From positions 1 to 64,000 of the forward strand of contig JAWKVZ010000008.1 in the NCBI GenBank assembly GCA_041397725.1: a DNA stretch of 64,000 nucleotides, written 5' to 3'. Origin of the DNA: JAGRKR01 sp041397725. GTDB taxonomy: Bacteria; Pseudomonadota; Alphaproteobacteria; Rhizobiales; Hyphomicrobiaceae. Position 1 is the first letter of the stretch. Each line of letters starts with the position of its first letter. Positions 1 through 8,520 of this stretch are shown piece after piece. The notes under the pieces were generated by a model. The model did no database searches and was not told the DNA's origin. It worked only from the letters and a program-made list of their open reading frames with translations. Made by a program: the position numbers and the translations under genes.

Positions 1-2006
1 GCGGTCTCGGTCAGGAAGATGTCCTGCACGACGAGGTGCTGGAGGTGTGCGAGCGACTCCCGTGCGTGCTGCGCGTCGGGGTCCGACATCGCTGGATTCT
101 CACCCATGATGTACATGGCCTTGACGACGTCGTCCTTGATGGCGTGCATGATCTCGACGACGGTGAGGCCCTTCTTGGGATCGAGGGGGACGCCCCAGAA
201 GGACTCGTAGTTGCGGCGGATCTCGTCGCTCTCGACGCTCTTGTAATCCGGGAACACCATCGGAATGAGGCCAGCATCGGAGGCGCCCTGCACGTTGTTC
301 TGGCCGCGCAGGGGATGCAGCCCGGTGCCCGGGCGGCCCGTCTGGCCGGTCGTCAGCGCCAGCGCGATCAGGCAGCGGGCGTTGTCCGTGCCATGCGTGT
401 GCTGGGAGATGCCCATGCCCCAGAAGATGATCGACCGCTCGGACTTGGCGTAGGTCCGCGCCACCTCGCGGATGGTCTCGGCCGGGATGCCGCAGACCGC
501 CGCCATCTTCTCCGGCGGGAAGGCCTTGACGCTGGCGCGGAGCTGCTCGAACCCCTCGGTCATGGCCTGCACGTACTGCACGTCGACGAGGCCTTCCTCG
601 AGGATGACGTGGAGCATGGCGTTGAGCAGCGCCACGTCCTGTCCGGGCTTGAACTGCAGGACGCGCCAGGCGTGGCGCGCGATGCCCTGTGACTGGCCGC
701 GCGGATCCATGACGATGAGCTTGGCGCCGCGATGGGCGGCGTTCTTGATGTAGGTGGCGGCGACCGGATGGTTCTCGGCCGGGCGCGCGCCGATCACGAT
801 GATGCAATCGGCATCGTTGGCGGCCGTGAACGGTGCGGTGACGGCTCCGGAGTTGAGGCCTTCCATCAGTGCCGCGACCGACGAGGCGTGGCAGAGTCGG
901 GTGCAGTGATCGACGTTGTTGGTCCCGAAGCCCTGGCGGATCAGCTTCTGGAAGAGATAGGCCTCCTCGTTCGAGCCCTTCGCCGAGCCGAAACCGGCGA
1001 TGGCCTTGCCGCCGTCGCGCTCGTGGACGGCCTTGAGGCCGCGTGCGGCGACGTCGAGCGCCTCCTCCCAGGTCGCCTCGCGGAAATACGTGCCGATATC
1101 CTCGCGCCGGATCTGCATGTTGGCGTTCTTGGGAACGCCCTCGCGGCGGATGAGCGGCTTCGTCAAGCGGTCGGCATGGTGGATGTAGTCGAAGCCGAAG
1201 CGGCCCTTGACGCAGAGCCGGTTCTCGTTGGCCGGACCGTTGCGGCCGTCGACGTACAGGATGCGCTCGTCCTTGACGTGCACGCGCGTCTGGCAGCCGA
1301 CGCCGCAATAGGGGCAGAGCGTGTCGACGGAGCGGTCCTCGAATTTGCTGCGCCGGCCCTGGGCATCCAGAAGGTTGGCCTCCATCAGCGCGCCCGTCGG
1401 GCAGACCTGCACGCATTCCCCGCAGGCCACGCACGTCGATTGGCCCATGCCGGCATCGAAATCGAACACGACCTTGGCGCCGTGCCCACGATAGGCCATG
1501 CCGATCACGTCGTTCCGCTGCACCTCACGGCAGGCCCTGACGCAGAGGCCGCAGTTGATGCAGGCGTCGAGGTTGACGGCAATGGCCGCGTGCGTGCCAT
1601 CGTGCGCCCATGGCTCGCGCGCGGGGTAGCGGCTCGTCCCGGCGATGCCCATGCGGTCCACCCAGTCCCAGAAGCGGGAGCGCGGGTCATGGCTCTCGTC
1701 GCGCGCGGGCTGGTCGGCGAGCAGAAGCTCGAACACCATCTCACGGGACTTTGTCGCCCGCTCCGAGGCGGTCTTCACCTTCAGGCCGGGCGCCGCCTTC
1801 CTCTGGCACGAGGCGGCGAGCACGCGCTCGCCCTCGATCTCGACCATGCAGGCCCGGCAATTGCCGTCGGCACGGTAGCCGGGGCCGGGGTTCCAGCACA
1901 GGTGAGGGATCGTCGTGCCGTGCCGCTGCGCGACCTGCCAGATGGTCTCGCCCGGCTCGGCCTCGACCTCGCGACCATCCAGCGTGAACGTGATACGGCC
2001 GGTCAT
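1..2006 (-). CDS. fdsA: NAD-type formate dehydrogenase, molybdenum alpha subunit (partial, runs off the left edge)
   Basis: Oxidises formate to CO2 at a Mo-bis-MGD centre in the cytoplasm and passes electrons through Fe-S clusters to the diaphorase encoded upstream in the same operon. 668 codons are visible; the C-terminal part lies outside the window. Seen in order: an N-terminal [2Fe-2S] domain (Cys37, Cys50, Cys53, Cys67), two [4Fe-4S] motifs (CINCGLCVRAC and CVACGECVQVC), the CPYCGVGC cluster motif that opens the molybdopterin domain, and RLCHASS, whose Cys is the expected Mo ligand. This is therefore the cysteine form, not the selenocysteine form. The ATG at 2006 begins 20 bases after the stop of the Spy-like gene. 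The context of oxalate genes producing formate fits the role well. Confidence 0.95.
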   Translation of the reverse strand, partial: MTGRITFTLDGREVEAEPGETIWQVAQRHGTTIPHLCWNPGPGYRADGNCRACMVEIEGERVLAASCQRKAAPGLKVKTASERATKSREMVFELLLADQPARDESHDPRSRFWDWVDRMGIAGTSRYPAREPWAHDGTHAAIAVNLDACINCGLCVRACREVQRNDVIGMAYRGHGAKVVFDFDAGMGQSTCVACGECVQVCPTGALMEANLLDAQGRRSKFEDRSVDTLCPYCGVGCQTRVHVKDERILYVDGRNGPANENRLCVKGRFGFDYIHHADRLTKPLIRREGVPKNANMQIRREDIGTYFREATWEEALDVAARGLKAVHERDGGKAIAGFGSAKGSNEEAYLFQKLIRQGFGTNNVDHCTRLCHASSVAALMEGLNSGAVTAPFTAANDADCIIVIGARPAENHPVAATYIKNAAHRGAKLIVMDPRGQSQGIARHAWRVLQFKPGQDVALLNAMLHVILEEGLVDVQYVQAMTEGFEQLRASVKAFPPEKMAAVCGIPAETIREVARTYAKSERSIIFWGMGISQHTHGTDNARCLIALALTTGQTGRPGTGLHPLRGQNNVQGASDAGLIPMVFPDYKSVESDEIRRNYESFWGVPLDPKKGLTVVEIMHAIKDDVVKAMYIMGENPAMSDPDAQHARESLAHLQHLVVQDIFLTET

Positions 2007-2026
2007 TGCATGTTCCTCAGGCTCGC

Positions 2027-2614
2027 TCAATGGTGGCTGCCACGTGCGGGCGGCTTCGTCTCGCCGTAGCCCCGCAGTCTGGCATAACGAGTTTTCTGCT
2101 CCGCCGTAAGCAAGGCAGCCGTTTCAAGGTGAGCATCGAGATGCGCCCGCCGAAGCTCAGCGCGTTTCAGGGCGGCCTCCTCGATGCGGGTGCGGAGCAC
2201 GTCCGGTGTCGCACGCCCCGAGCGGAACGTCTCGTCGAGTCTCTTCTCGGCCGCGATGAATGCCGTTCCAGCAGCACTGGCGCGCGCCCTCATGGCCTTG
2301 AACACGGCCTCGACCTTGCGCCTCTGCTCGGCGGTCAGCTTGAGGGGCTCCGCCAGCTCGATAACATGCAATGGGCCGGGATAGCCGTTGAGTTCGGCAG
2401 GGAGGGCGAGCCCCCAGCCACGTCCGGCTTCGATGTCGGTGATGTCTGCGGGGCTGAGCGAGCTGACGGTTCGAGTCTGCATCCCGGCATAAGGTGTCTT
2501 GGGCGAAGCCCCATTGTGGTCGCCGTGATGACTACCCTTGTTCTGGGCGTCGGCTCCCGCGGACGCTACAAGGACGAGAGCGACCAGGCAGGCGGCGACA
2601 GCAACAGGTCTCAT
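2027..2614 (-). CDS. Spy/CpxP-like periplasmic protein inside the formate dehydrogenase operon
   Basis: A 195-residue protein with a Sec signal peptide (VAVAACLVALVLVASAGADA) and a short His-rich stretch just after it (GSHHGDHN). The body is predicted helical and carries two LTAEQ motifs (LTAEQRRK and LTAEQKTR), the mark of the LTXXQ / Spy-CpxP family of periplasmic chaperone and metal-stress proteins. A second His cluster (GSHH) closes the protein. Its ATG overlaps the stop of the FdsG-FdsB fusion by 4 bases (ATGA) and its stop is 20 bases before fdsA, so it is translated with the dehydrogenase. Why a periplasmic protein sits between cytoplasmic subunits is not explained by the sequence; a link to metal supply is only a guess. 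Confidence 0.8.
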   Translation of the reverse strand: MRPVAVAACLVALVLVASAGADAQNKGSHHGDHNGASPKTPYAGMQTRTVSSLSPADITDIEAGRGWGLALPAELNGYPGPLHVIELAEPLKLTAEQRRKVEAVFKAMRARASAAGTAFIAAEKRLDETFRSGRATPDVLRTRIEEAALKRAELRRAHLDAHLETAALLTAEQKTRYARLRGYGETKPPARGSHH

Positions 2615-4314
2615 CGCAGATCCTCCCGGAAATACTTGAGCACGCACTTGAGCGGGTTGGGTGCGGCCTGGCCGAGCCCGCAGATCGAGGCATCGGCCAT
2701 GACCTGGGCGAGATCGCCGAGCCTCGCCTCGTCCCAGTGCGCCTCCTGCATGAGGCGGACGGCCTTCTCGGTGCCGTTGCGGCAGGGCGTGCACTGGCCG
2801 CAGCTCTCGTCCTCGAAGAAGCGCATCAGATTGCGCGCGACATCCTTCATGTCGTCCTTGTCGGACAGGATGACGACGGCGTGGCTGCCGACGAAGCATC
2901 CGTGTTTCTCCAGGGTGCCGAAGTCGAGCGGCAGGTCGGCCATGTGAGCAGGCAGGATGCCGCCCGAAGCGCCGCCCGGCAGATATCCCTTGAGCGCGTG
3001 GCCGTCGGCCATGCCGCCGCAGGCGTCGATCAGCTCGCGGGCGGTGGAGCCCGCCGGCGCCAGCACGACGCCCGGACGACGGACGCGGCCGGAGACGGAA
3101 TAGGAACGCAGCCCCTTGGCGCCGTGTCGGCCTTGGCTGGCGAACCAGTCGGCGCCCTTCTCGAGGATCTGGGGCACCCAGTAGAGCGTCTCGATGTTGT
3201 TGACGAGGGTCGGGCGGCCGAACAGGCCGACCTCGGCCACATACGGCGGGCGGTGCCGGGGCAGGCCGCGCTTGCCCTCGATGCTCTCGAGCATCGCGGA
3301 TTCCTCGCCGCAGATATAGGCGCCGGCGCCGCGTCGGAGATGGATCGCGGTGTGGCTGGCCAGGCCGGCCGCCTCCAGCCGGGCGATCTCGTCGCGCAGC
3401 AGCGCGTGGATGGCCGGGTACTCGTCCCGCAGGTAGATATAGACGGCCTCGGCCTCGACCACCCAGGCAGCGATCAGCATGCCCTCCAGGAAGCGGTGCG
3501 GCTCGCGCTCGAGATAGTGGCGGTCCTTGAACGTGCCGGGCTCGCCCTCGTCGCCGTTGACCGCCATCAGCCGCGGGCCGGCAGCCTTGCGCACGAGACT
3601 CCACTTGCGCCCGGTCGGGAAGCCGGCGCCGCCCAGGCCGCGCAGGCCACCATCGGAGAGTGTCGCGATGACGTCGTCGCGGCTCCGCTGGCCGTCACGG
3701 CAGGCGATGAGTTGGTCATAGCCGCCCCGGCTTCGATAGGCCTCGAGCGTCTCATAGTCCGGGCGCTCGGGCTCCGTGGCGCCTGCCGCGAGCAATCCGG
3801 CGATGGCCGCCGGTTCGGCGTGACCGAGATGGCGATGGCCGACCTCGACGACGGGGGCCTGGTCGCACTGGCCCATGCACGGCGCGCGGACGATGCGTAC
3901 GTCGGCCGGCGTGTCGCTTTCCAGCGCCTGCAGCAGCCTCTCGGCGCCGGCGAGGGTGCACGACAGGCTGTCGCACACGCGTATCGTGAGGCGTGGCGGC
4001 CTCGTCTCACCGTCACGGACGATGTCGAAGTGGGCATAGAACGACGCCACCTCGTAGACCTCTGCCATGGAGAGGCGCATTTCCTCGGCGAGCGCCTGCA
4101 GCAGCCCTGCCGGCAGGCAACCCTCGCTATCCTGTATCAGGTGCAGGTACTCGATCAGCAGGTCGCGCTGCCGGGGCCGGTCTCCTATGAGCGCCCGCAC
4201 CCTTCCGCGGTCGGCCTCGTCGAGATGGCGTCCCTTGGGAAATGGCGCGGCCTTGCGGCGGCCACTTCCCGGATGAATGCGACGTGGCGGAGGCGGAGCG
4301 TCGGTGTCCTGCAT
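2611..4314 (-). CDS. fdsB: Formate dehydrogenase FdsG-FdsB fusion (NADH-binding diaphorase)
   Basis: Accepts electrons from FdsA and reduces NAD+. The 567-residue protein joins two subunits that are usually separate. Residues about 30-165 are a NuoE/FdsG thioredoxin-like [2Fe-2S] domain (Cys114, Cys119, Cys146, Cys150). The remainder is NuoF/FdsB: the FMN/NADH motif GLGGAGFPTGRKW, the NGDEGEPGTFKDR loop, GAGAYICGEES, and the C-terminal [4Fe-4S] motif ESCGQCTPCRNGTE followed by SICGLG. The ATG at 4314 (MQDTDAPP) is preferred because the reading frame extends further upstream only into the palindromic repeat pair. First gene of a minus-strand operon with the Spy-like gene and fdsA. Confidence 0.93.
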   Translation of the reverse strand: MQDTDAPPPPRRIHPGSGRRKAAPFPKGRHLDEADRGRVRALIGDRPRQRDLLIEYLHLIQDSEGCLPAGLLQALAEEMRLSMAEVYEVASFYAHFDIVRDGETRPPRLTIRVCDSLSCTLAGAERLLQALESDTPADVRIVRAPCMGQCDQAPVVEVGHRHLGHAEPAAIAGLLAAGATEPERPDYETLEAYRSRGGYDQLIACRDGQRSRDDVIATLSDGGLRGLGGAGFPTGRKWSLVRKAAGPRLMAVNGDEGEPGTFKDRHYLEREPHRFLEGMLIAAWVVEAEAVYIYLRDEYPAIHALLRDEIARLEAAGLASHTAIHLRRGAGAYICGEESAMLESIEGKRGLPRHRPPYVAEVGLFGRPTLVNNIETLYWVPQILEKGADWFASQGRHGAKGLRSYSVSGRVRRPGVVLAPAGSTARELIDACGGMADGHALKGYLPGGASGGILPAHMADLPLDFGTLEKHGCFVGSHAVVILSDKDDMKDVARNLMRFFEDESCGQCTPCRNGTEKAVRLMQEAHWDEARLGDLAQVMADASICGLGQAAPNPLKCVLKYFREDLR

Positions 4315-4334
4315 GTGCTTCCGTCGGGTGGCTA

Positions 4335-4394
4335 GGGTGCGGTCGGTCGAGATGGTAGCGCGGAGCGCTGCTATCGAGATCGTGAATCGCACCC
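4335..4394. repeat. Palindromic repeat, unit 1 (REP-like family)
   Basis: About 60 bp with outer arms GGGTGCG and CGCACCC and an inner imperfect hairpin (GATGGTAGCGC, 3-base loop, GCGCTGCTATC). A second unit follows after 15 bases, and two related units occur near 55 kb. It lies just upstream of the formate dehydrogenase operon, so it may be in that promoter region or leader. Confidence 0.8.
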
Positions 4395-4409
4395 TACGCT
4401 CGAGACATC

Positions 4410-4470
4410 GGGTGCGGTCGGTCGAGATGGTAGCGCGAAGCGCTGCCATCGAAAGCGAAAATCGCGCCCG
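4410..4470. repeat. Palindromic repeat, unit 2 (REP-like family)
   Basis: Same layout as unit 1, with one G-U-type mismatch in the inner stem (GATGGTAGCGC / GCGCTGCCATC). The right outer arm reads ATCGCGCCCG instead of ATCGCACCC, so this unit has decayed slightly. Confidence 0.8.
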
Positions 4471-5020
4471 ACGTCGTGGATTCCAGAACGGCAGCTACGA
4501 CAACGACGGGGGCGGCCGCCAGTTCCAACACGTCGATCACGCTCTCGGCTTTACGGGCGCAGTGAGGCCGAGACCGCGCGGAAGACCACCGCCGATCGCG
4601 GAAACCGCGACCGGTGCCTCCTTATTATACGAGGTTGTCATCCCTATAAACGACGAGGCCGGATTGAGCCTTAAGGCATGCGCCGACAGCCAAAGTGCGA
4701 CCCCGGTACGCCTCGAGAGAGGCAGTTTTTCATTTGCCGCTACTGGCATGGCGGCGCGATTTCACTTATCTGTGAGCCACGGGGGAAACAGGCCTGACGT
4801 GCCGACAGCGCTCGGGTGGATCGAGCGAGCGTGTTCCCATGAAGCTGACGGGACGAGCGGTGCGCCGCTACGGCTTCCCGCCGGCAGGCGGCGGCCCGGG
4901 CTCCCGGGCGCCTCGTCGTCGGACGGGGGGCGGGGCATGGTCGCCGTGGCTGCTCAACGCAGGGGGTTGTTGCCGCTCCGCTGGCACGGCCCGCGCACCG
5001 TCACGAGGAACTAGGCCGGC
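4471..5020. other. Intergenic stretch upstream of the TerC gene, no gene supported
   Basis: About 550 bases with a locally AT-richer part near 4615-4740 and a very GC-rich part near 4850-4960. Reading frames here are short or lack family features. A ribosome-binding site (GAGGAAC, 5004-5010) precedes the TerC ATG. No convincing terminator or riboswitch was recognised. Confidence 0.5.
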
Positions 5021-5791
5021 ATGTTCGCTGATATCACTGCGTTTGCTGCCGAGATGGGGCCGCTTGGCCTGTCCATCCTGCAGATCATCTGGATCGACCT
5101 CATCCTGTCCGGTGACAATGCCGTCGTCATCGCCTTGGCGTGCCGCAGCCTTCCGGACAACCAGCGGCGCATGGGCATCATCCTCGGCTGCGTCGTGGCG
5201 ATCGTCCTGCGCATCATCTTTGCCGGCACCATCACGCAGCTTCTGGCCATCCCCTATCTGAAGCTGGTCGGCGGTCTTCTCCTGCTCTGGATCGCGGTCA
5301 AGCTGCTGATCGAGGACGAGGGCGGACAGGCCCCGGAGATCCGCGGTCACGACACACTGCTGCGCGCCGTGCTGACCGTGGCCATGGCCGACGTGCTGAT
5401 GAGCCTCGACAACGTCATTGCCATCGCGGCGGCCTCGAAGGGCAACGTGGCGCTGATTGCCTTCGGCATTGCGCTGTCGATCCCGCTCATCATCTTCGGC
5501 AGTTCGCTCATTCTCGGACTGATCGACCGCTTTCCGATCTTCATCTGGCTCGGTTCGGGTCTGCTCGGCTGGATCTCCGCCGATCTTATCGCCAGCGAGC
5601 CGGCGTTGCGGCCCGCGCTCGAGAGCGCCGCTGCAACTCTCGGTGTCACGACGGGCATCCTGCGCTGGGCCGCTGCCGCAGCCGGCGTGGTGTTCACGTT
5701 CACGGTCGGCTGGTTGCTCATCCAGGCCGCCGAGCGCCGCGCAGCGCGCGCTGTGACCGAGATCGGCAGAGATCGCACACCGGCGGAGTGA
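5021..5791 (+). CDS. TerC family integral membrane protein (YjbE/YkoY type)
   Basis: A 256-residue polytopic inner-membrane protein of the TerC superfamily, which includes Mn2+ exporters and tellurium-resistance proteins. Two internally similar halves each carry the family's acidic motif: IDLILSGDNAVVIALA in the first transmembrane region (about residues 25-40) and ADVLMSLDNVIAIAAA (about 123-138). These Asp-Asn pairs are thought to bind the cation. Seven or so hydrophobic segments are visible. It stands between the formate dehydrogenase and oxalate clusters with a long upstream gap, and so is probably its own transcription unit. The transported ion cannot be decided from the sequence. Confidence 0.88.
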   Translation: MFADITAFAAEMGPLGLSILQIIWIDLILSGDNAVVIALACRSLPDNQRRMGIILGCVVAIVLRIIFAGTITQLLAIPYLKLVGGLLLLWIAVKLLIEDEGGQAPEIRGHDTLLRAVLTVAMADVLMSLDNVIAIAAASKGNVALIAFGIALSIPLIIFGSSLILGLIDRFPIFIWLGSGLLGWISADLIASEPALRPALESAAATLGVTTGILRWAAAAAGVVFTFTVGWLLIQAAERRAARAVTEIGRDRTPAE

Positions 5792-5957
5792 GGCGGGCTT
5801 CTTGGTGACCGCCAGCGGCTGACGGCGCCTGTCTCGCTGGGCGATGCCTGCCGGGGAGCGGGCCTGCTTGCGGCCGCTCCGCCATTGGTGTATGGCATGC
5901 CAGACTTTCAGCGACGTCCCCCTGTCAGCCGTCCCGCTTTGCGGAGGAACACGCCTC

Positions 5958-6644
5958 ATGTCCGAGCTTGTTCTGAAGATCCGGCCGATCGAGGAGACCC
6001 AGAGCCTGAAGTCGCGGACCTATGAGGCGCTGAAGGCCGCCATCTCCAACATGAGCATCTACGACGCCAACGCCGAGCTCAGGCTCGACGAGCGGGCGCT
6101 GTCGGCGCAATTCGGCATCAGTCGGACGCCCTTGCGCGAGGCGCTGGCGCAGCTCGACCAGGAGGGGCTGGTGCGCATCGTGCCGCGCCGCGGCATCTAC
6201 ATCGTGCGCAAGACGAAGGCCGAGATCGTGGAGATGATCACGGTCTGGGCGGCCCTCGAGAGCATGGCGGCCCGGCTGGCGGCCGCCACGGCGCCGCAGG
6301 AGGCGATCGCCCGCCTGCACGATCACGTCGATGCCTTCACGGCGGACGAGGTGGCGTTGCGCATGGGCGAGTATTCCGACGCCAACATCCGCTTCCACCA
6401 GGCGATCATCGGCCTTGCAGGCAGTCGGCTGATCTCGAGCATCACGGATGGCCTGTTCACGCACGTACGCGCCATCCGTCAGCGCACGATCTTCGAGGCG
6501 GACCGGGCGCGACGCTCCATCGCCGACCACAAGGACATCATCGCAGCCCTCGAGGCGCGCGACGGCGAGCGCGCAGAGCGCCTCGTACGGGAGCATACGC
6601 TGCGTCTTCGCGATCACGTGGAGCGCTACGTCACACTGGATTGA
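5958..6644 (+). CDS. GntR family transcriptional regulator (FadR/FCD type), likely oxalate regulator
   Basis: A 228-residue DNA-binding regulator. The N-terminal winged helix (about residues 20-85) contains the GntR recognition-helix signature LSAQFGISRTPLREALAQL. The rest is an all-helical FCD ligand-binding domain with the metal-site histidines expected for the subfamily (for example in the ANIRFHQAI segment). The ATG at 5958 has a good ribosome-binding site (CGGAGGAA, 5942-5949). The oxalyl-CoA decarboxylase gene starts 94 bases downstream in the same direction, so control of the oxalate genes is the natural inference; FCD regulators usually respond to small carboxylic acids. Confidence 0.88.
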   Translation: MSELVLKIRPIEETQSLKSRTYEALKAAISNMSIYDANAELRLDERALSAQFGISRTPLREALAQLDQEGLVRIVPRRGIYIVRKTKAEIVEMITVWAALESMAARLAAATAPQEAIARLHDHVDAFTADEVALRMGEYSDANIRFHQAIIGLAGSRLISSITDGLFTHVRAIRQRTIFEADRARRSIADHKDIIAALEARDGERAERLVREHTLRLRDHVERYVTLD

Positions 6645-6738
6645 GCGGCGGCGTGAGGCGGGCGCCCTCGAAGCGCGCGTCGTCAGGCCGACCGGGATCG
6701 AATGGCAGACCCTTCGCAGGGCAACGGGGAGAGGCAGC

Positions 6739-8454
6739 ATGGCGTCGGACACGCAAACGCAGAACCTGACGGATGGCTTCCATCTGGTTCTCGACGCACT
6801 CAAGCTCAACGGCATCGACACCATCTACGGGGTGCCGGGCATCCCCATCACCGACCTCGGCCGGCTCGCCCAGGCGATGGGCATGCGCGTCATCGCCTTC
6901 CGGCATGAGCAGAACGCCGGCTATGCGGCGAGCATCGCGGGCTATCTGACGCAGAAGCCCGGCGTCTGCCTGACCGTCTCCGCACCCGGCTTCCTCAACG
7001 GCCTCAACGCGCTGGCGCACGCGACCACCAACTGCTTCCCGATGATCCTGATCTCGGGCTCTTCGGAGCGCGAGGTGGTCGACCTGCAGCAGGGCGACTA
7101 CGAGGAGATGGACCAGCTCGCCGTCGCCAAGCCCGTGTGCAAGGCGGCCTACCGGGTGCTGCATGCCGCCGACATCGGCATCGCCGTGGCGCGGGCGATC
7201 CGCGCCGCCTGCTCTGGGCGCCCCGGCGGCGTCTATCTCGATCTGCCAGCCAAGCTCTTCGCGCAGGCGATGGATGCAGAGGCCGGCAAGCGCTCGCTCG
7301 TCAAGGTGATCGATCCGGCGCCGGCGCACATTCCGGCGCCGCAGGCCATCGCCCGCGCGCTCGACGTGCTCAAGTCGGCGAAAAAGCCGCTCATCATTCT
7401 CGGCAAGGGAGCAGCCTACGCGCAGGCCGATGCCGACATCCGCGCCTTCGTCGAGAAGAGCGGCGCGCCCTACCTGCCGATGAGCATGGCCAAGGGTCTG
7501 TTGCCGGACACGCATCCGCAATCGGCCGGTGCGGCGCGCTCGCTGGTGCTGAAGGAGGCGGACGTCGTGATGCTCGTCGGCGCGCGTCTCAACTGGCTGC
7601 TCTCGCACGGCAAGGGCAAGACCTGGGGGGCGGCCGGCACACAGCGCTTCATCCACGTCGACATCGATCCCAAGGAGATGGATTCGAACGTCGAGATCGC
7701 CGCGCCCGTGGTCGGCGACATCGCCTCGTGCATGGCGGCTTTCCTGGCGGCGATGGGCGCGGACTGGCCGCTGCCTCCTGCGGAGTGGACGCGGAGCGTG
7801 CGCGAGAAGGCGGAAGGTAACATCGCCAAGATGGCGCCGCGGCTCAGGAACAACAATGTGCCGATGGACTATCACGGCGCGCTCGGCGTGCTGAAGGCGA
7901 TCATCAAGGAGAAGCCCGACACCATCCTGGTGAACGAGGGCGCCAACACGCTTGATTTCGCCCGCTCCATCATCGACGTCTACGAGCCGCGCAAGCGTAT
8001 CGACGTCGGTACCTGGGGCGTCATGGGCATCGGCATGGGCTACTCGGTGGCCGCGGCGATCGAGACGGGCAAGCCCGTGCTCGCCGTCGTCGGCGACAGC
8101 GCCTTCGGCTTCTCCGGCATGGAGATCGAGACGGTCTGCCGCTATCAGCTCCCCATCTGTGTGGTCGTCTTCAACAACAACGGCATCTATCGGGGCACGG
8201 ACGTCAATCCGGGTGGCTCGGATCCGGCCTGGACGACCTTCGTCAAGGGCTCGCGCTATGACCTGATGGCCGAGGCTTTCGGCGGCGTCGGCGTCACCGC
8301 GACCTCGCCCGACGAGCTCTCCCGCGTCGTGCGCGAGGCGATGGCGTCCGGCAAGCCGACGCTGGTGAACGCCATCATCGACGAGAAGTCGGGGACGGAG
8401 TCGGGCCGTATCGGCAACCTCAATCCACAAAGCGTGGTGGGCAAGAAGGCGTGA
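6739..8454 (+). CDS. oxc: Oxalyl-CoA decarboxylase
   Basis: Decarboxylates oxalyl-CoA to formyl-CoA and CO2 with thiamine diphosphate. The 571-residue length matches the family. The N-terminal Pyr domain has the catalytic Glu in FRHEQNAGYAAS. The C-terminal PP domain has the ThDP/Mg motif starting GDSAFGFSGMEIE and ending in FNNNGIYRG. The active-site wall GTWGVMGIGMGYS and the C-terminal GTESGRIGNLNPQ (CoA and lid region) are those of oxalyl-CoA decarboxylase rather than acetolactate synthase. The ribosome-binding site GGGGAGAGG precedes the ATG at 6739. It works as a cycle with formyl-CoA transferase at 9202-10476, and formate dehydrogenase on the left removes the formate made. Confidence 0.96.
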   Translation: MASDTQTQNLTDGFHLVLDALKLNGIDTIYGVPGIPITDLGRLAQAMGMRVIAFRHEQNAGYAASIAGYLTQKPGVCLTVSAPGFLNGLNALAHATTNCFPMILISGSSEREVVDLQQGDYEEMDQLAVAKPVCKAAYRVLHAADIGIAVARAIRAACSGRPGGVYLDLPAKLFAQAMDAEAGKRSLVKVIDPAPAHIPAPQAIARALDVLKSAKKPLIILGKGAAYAQADADIRAFVEKSGAPYLPMSMAKGLLPDTHPQSAGAARSLVLKEADVVMLVGARLNWLLSHGKGKTWGAAGTQRFIHVDIDPKEMDSNVEIAAPVVGDIASCMAAFLAAMGADWPLPPAEWTRSVREKAEGNIAKMAPRLRNNNVPMDYHGALGVLKAIIKEKPDTILVNEGANTLDFARSIIDVYEPRKRIDVGTWGVMGIGMGYSVAAAIETGKPVLAVVGDSAFGFSGMEIETVCRYQLPICVVVFNNNGIYRGTDVNPGGSDPAWTTFVKGSRYDLMAEAFGGVGVTATSPDELSRVVREAMASGKPTLVNAIIDEKSGTESGRIGNLNPQSVVGKKA

Positions 8455-8520
8455 TCACGGCGGTCTCGCGCGCGGGCGCACCAGCCCCGCGATCGCGCGC
8501 CGCCTGAAGAAAGCAGCGTC

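Noticed and set aside
1..2006. Formate dehydrogenase alpha as a second selenoprotein
   Set aside because: The Mo ligand position is an ordinary Cys codon in RLCHASS and no in-frame TGA is present in the visible part.
4277..5014. 245-codon plus-strand frame across the repeat pair and the gap before TerC
   Set aside because: It covers palindromic repeats and GC-rich intergenic DNA and shows no family features.
4760..5020. A yybP-ykoY (manganese) riboswitch upstream of the TerC gene
   Set aside because: TerC genes are often preceded by this element, but the expected conserved loop sequences could not be found by eye.
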